From contig NZ_VBTZ01000002.1 of the NCBI RefSeq assembly GCF_005771425.1, forward strand, positions 248,001-312,000: DNA of 64,000 bases. Reading direction: 5' to 3'. A program made the position numbers and the translations under genes. This document shows positions 62,018 to 64,000 of this stretch, piece by piece. Origin of the DNA: Methylocystis sp. B8. Its GTDB lineage: Bacteria; Pseudomonadota; Alphaproteobacteria; Rhizobiales; Beijerinckiaceae. Within the stretch, counting starts at the first letter, position 1. Each line of letters opens with the position of its first letter. Below the pieces are notes generated by a model that was given only the letters and a program-made list of their open reading frames with translations, was not told where the DNA came from and made no database searches.

Positions 62018-62132
62018 TAGAGCGCTTCCCGATCACATGGAATCATGTGATCGATAAGGAATCGCTCAAAATAAAAACGTTGGAGCAGGTTCTCATCGAA
62101 AAAGTCTGTCAACTTTTTCGGAACCTGCTCTA
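62018..62132. repeat. 115-bp palindromic intergenic repeat, copy 2
   Basis: 110 of 115 bases match copy 1. Here the first hairpin is perfect (GATCACATG-GAAT-CATGTGATC). The right end supplies the TAG stop codon of the leftward transglycosylase gene. Confidence 0.92.
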
Positions 62133-63347
62133 ACGGCCACGCAGCCGCGCCAGGATTTCCTTCGTCGCAAAGCCGTCGGCGGGCTGTATGCCTTCGCTCA
62201 ATTGAAAGGCATGAATAGCGTTGCGACTCGCCCTGCCGAGTTTGCCGTCGAAAGCGCCGCGATAGAAGCCGCGCTCGGTCAGGAGTTGCTGCATCGCCTT
62301 GACGTCGGCGGTCGACAGCGGCGCGACCTTCGGCCAGGGCTTAAGTGGAATGTCGCGTCCGGCGATGCGATCGGCGAGCAGCGCGACCGACATCGCATAG
62401 GCGTCGGACGTGTTGTATTGGCGGATGACTTCGAAATTGTCGGTGATGAGAAAGGCTGGGCCGCTCGCGCCTGCCGGCAGATAAAGGCTGGCGGCGCCGG
62501 ATGCCGGAAGCGCGCCATCGGCGCGCGTGACGCCGAGTTGCCGCCAGCGGGCGAAGTCGAGATCAAAGGCGCTGTAGTCGAAACCCTCGGGCAATCGAAC
62601 TTCGATGACGGCGGGCAATCCCGCGATCCATCCGGATTTCGCCAGGAAGTTGGCGATCGAGGCGACGGCGTCGGCGCGCGAACGCCAGATGTCCGGCGCG
62701 CCGCCGTTCTCGTCGCTTTCGGCATATTTGAGATAGGCGGAGGGCATGAATTGCGGCTGCCCCATCGCGCCAGCCCAAGAGCCGCGCAATTGCGCGCGCG
62801 TCGCATAGCCCTTTTCGAGCATCACCAGCGCAGCGACGAATTCCTCGACGAAGGTCTCGGCGCGATGGCCCTGCCAGGCTAGCGTCGCCAGCACGCGCAG
62901 CGCGTCTGCCCCGCCGGCCGCCGTTCCGAAATTGCTTTCGACGCCGAGGATGGCGACGACGATCTCGCTGGGGACGCCATGGCGGGCCTGGGCGCGACCG
63001 AGAGGTCCGGCAAGCTCCGCGGCGACCGCCCGACCGCGCGCGACGCGACTATTCGTCACAGCCCCCGCGAGATAGGCGGGGATCGAGACGATGAATTCCG
63101 CCTGGGCGCGGGGCTTTGCGAGAACCGAAGGGTCAGGTTCAAGCCCCGCTATCGCAGCGTCAAAAGTCTCGCGCGAGACGCCCGCCGCCTGAGCTGAAGG
63201 CCACAAGCCCTGCAAAAACGCCTCGAACGTGTCGGCTTTGGCGCGAACCTTGGCAAGCAAAATGACGCTGAGCGCGCAGGCAGAAGCGCTAAGAATTCGG
63301 CGCCGAGCGATCGGCGCGCTAAGTATTGGCGCAAGGCGCCTTGTCAT
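62130..63347 (-). CDS. Lytic murein transglycosylase (MltB-type) with peptidoglycan-binding domain
   Basis: 405 residues. N-terminal signal peptide with a twin-arginine-like RRRILSASACALSV, then an SLT_2/MltB catalytic domain: SEIVVAILGVESNFGTAAGG contains the catalytic Glu, and SWAGAMGQPQFMPSAYLKYA follows. A C-terminal PG_binding_1 domain (STADVKAMQQLLTERGFYRGAFDGKLGRASRNAIHAFQ) completes it. Cleaves glycan strands in the periplasm. AGGA precedes the ATG. Confidence 0.93.
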   Translation of the reverse strand: MTRRLAPILSAPIARRRILSASACALSVILLAKVRAKADTFEAFLQGLWPSAQAAGVSRETFDAAIAGLEPDPSVLAKPRAQAEFIVSIPAYLAGAVTNSRVARGRAVAAELAGPLGRAQARHGVPSEIVVAILGVESNFGTAAGGADALRVLATLAWQGHRAETFVEEFVAALVMLEKGYATRAQLRGSWAGAMGQPQFMPSAYLKYAESDENGGAPDIWRSRADAVASIANFLAKSGWIAGLPAVIEVRLPEGFDYSAFDLDFARWRQLGVTRADGALPASGAASLYLPAGASGPAFLITDNFEVIRQYNTSDAYAMSVALLADRIAGRDIPLKPWPKVAPLSTADVKAMQQLLTERGFYRGAFDGKLGRASRNAIHAFQLSEGIQPADGFATKEILARLRGR

Positions 63348-63481
63348 GAGCCAATCCTTTGCTGCTTCTTTGGAAATATTACACCTTCCGCCATTTCGTT
63401 TGACAGGGGCAGGACGCTGCCTTCTACTGAAAAAAGCTATTACAGGAATAGGGAGCGAGTGATGCTCGCCTGTCGCGAAGA

Positions 63482-63964
63482 ATGACTCATCAACCTTCGA
63501 CTACCAGTTTCGACCGTTCCATCAAACTGCGCGATCAATCCACCGAGAGCGCGACGAAGGTCTCGGATCTCAAAGCGCGACTGCGCGGCGCGGGTCTGCG
63601 TCCAACCGTTCAGCGACTCGCTCTGAGCCGGCTGCTGTACGGCAACGGCGACCGGCATGTGAGCGCCGAAGCGTTGCACGCCGAAGCGCGCGAAGCTGGC
63701 CTGACCATGTCGCTCTCCACGGTCTACAACACGCTCAACCAATTCGCCGAAGCGGGGCTGTTGCGCGAGATCGCCGTGCAGGGTCCCCGCACCTACTTCC
63801 ATACGCGCACCTCGCCACATCATCATTTCATGGATGAGGCGACGGGCCGCATGTTCGACGCGGCCGATGGCTCCGTCGAATTTGCGCGACTGCCGGCGCC
63901 GCCCGAGGGGATGGAAGTCGTCGGCTGCGACGTGATCATCCGCATTCGCCCGAAGAGAGGGTGA
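63482..63964 (+). CDS. irr: Fur-family transcriptional regulator Irr
   Basis: 160 residues. Fur-type winged helix (LRPTVQRLALSRLLYGNGDRHVSAEALHAEAREAG, STVYNTLNQFAEAGLLRE) followed by SPHHHFMDEATGRMF, where His113-His115 form the HHH heme-binding motif that separates Irr from Fur. Irr senses heme and controls iron and heme genes in Hyphomicrobiales. The N-terminal 25 residues are an unusual Ser/Thr-rich extension. Ribosome site is weak, so a later start is possible. It lies divergent from the transglycosylase gene. Confidence 0.92.
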   Translation: MTHQPSTTSFDRSIKLRDQSTESATKVSDLKARLRGAGLRPTVQRLALSRLLYGNGDRHVSAEALHAEAREAGLTMSLSTVYNTLNQFAEAGLLREIAVQGPRTYFHTRTSPHHHFMDEATGRMFDAADGSVEFARLPAPPEGMEVVGCDVIIRIRPKRG

Positions 63965-64000
63965 GCGACGGCCCGCCGCAAGACGGGCGATGGCGTTTTC

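Overview
The window is a 64 kb stretch of a GC-rich alphaproteobacterial chromosome. Supporting signs are an Irr-type Fur regulator with a His-His-His motif, a GAAC-N7-GAAC LexA box before recA, palindromic intergenic repeats of a kind common in Hyphomicrobiales, and the gene contents around the F1 ATP synthase and L21/L27/Obg. A methylotrophic Hyphomicrobiales member such as Methylocystis or Methylosinus is my impression, but no diagnostic methane or methanol oxidation gene lies in the window.

Layout. 1-2.5 kb: the 3' part of rpoC with its terminator. 2.6-15.3 kb: yidD, an L,D-transpeptidase, and a stress/RNA-repair cluster (hibernation factor fused to a cold-shock domain, archease, RtcB, a standalone APH-like kinase, a phosphoribosyltransferase). 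Divergent to it are an alpha/beta hydrolase, a PRPP synthetase with an N-terminal PAS-like domain and a GNAT. An iron/peroxide group (IsdG-like monooxygenase, AhpC) follows.

15.3-32.2 kb is an accessory island between a YheT-type hydrolase and recA. It holds an AT-rich pair (geranylgeranyl-reductase-like flavoprotein plus membrane protein). Next is a bidirectional 7.3 kb module with a Cas1 homologue, an HExxH protein, two HTH proteins, an unknown protein and a family B DNA polymerase, but no CRISPR array or other cas gene. Then come a radical SAM/SPASM enzyme with a two-repeat RiPP precursor, a SIR2-HerA defence pair and a RES-domain protein.

32.6-44.1 kb is core genome: recA behind a LexA box, alaS, a cyclic-nucleotide-gated potassium channel, atpHAGDC and mtnP. 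44.1-49.9 kb is a second accessory block separating mtnP from apt: a frameshifted CheB-CheR-PAS-GAF hybrid histidine kinase, a ParDE pair whose toxin has only an ATT start, and a HEPN (AbiU2-like) protein. A 33-bp exact copy of the mtnP 3' end lies inside this block.

50-64 kb is mostly core: apt, a second L,D-transpeptidase, two tandem secreted Kazal proteins, a fluoride riboswitch with crcB, rplU-rpmA, obgE, PepF-type peptidase, lytic transglycosylase and irr. Two copies of a 115-bp palindromic repeat sit near 57.8 and 62.1 kb.

Three genes (the cas1 homologue, its upstream neighbour, and the hybrid kinase) are broken by single-base frameshifts that are easily repaired on paper. They may be true mutations or residual assembly indels. 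The most novel candidate is the Cas1-PolB module; the RiPP locus is second.
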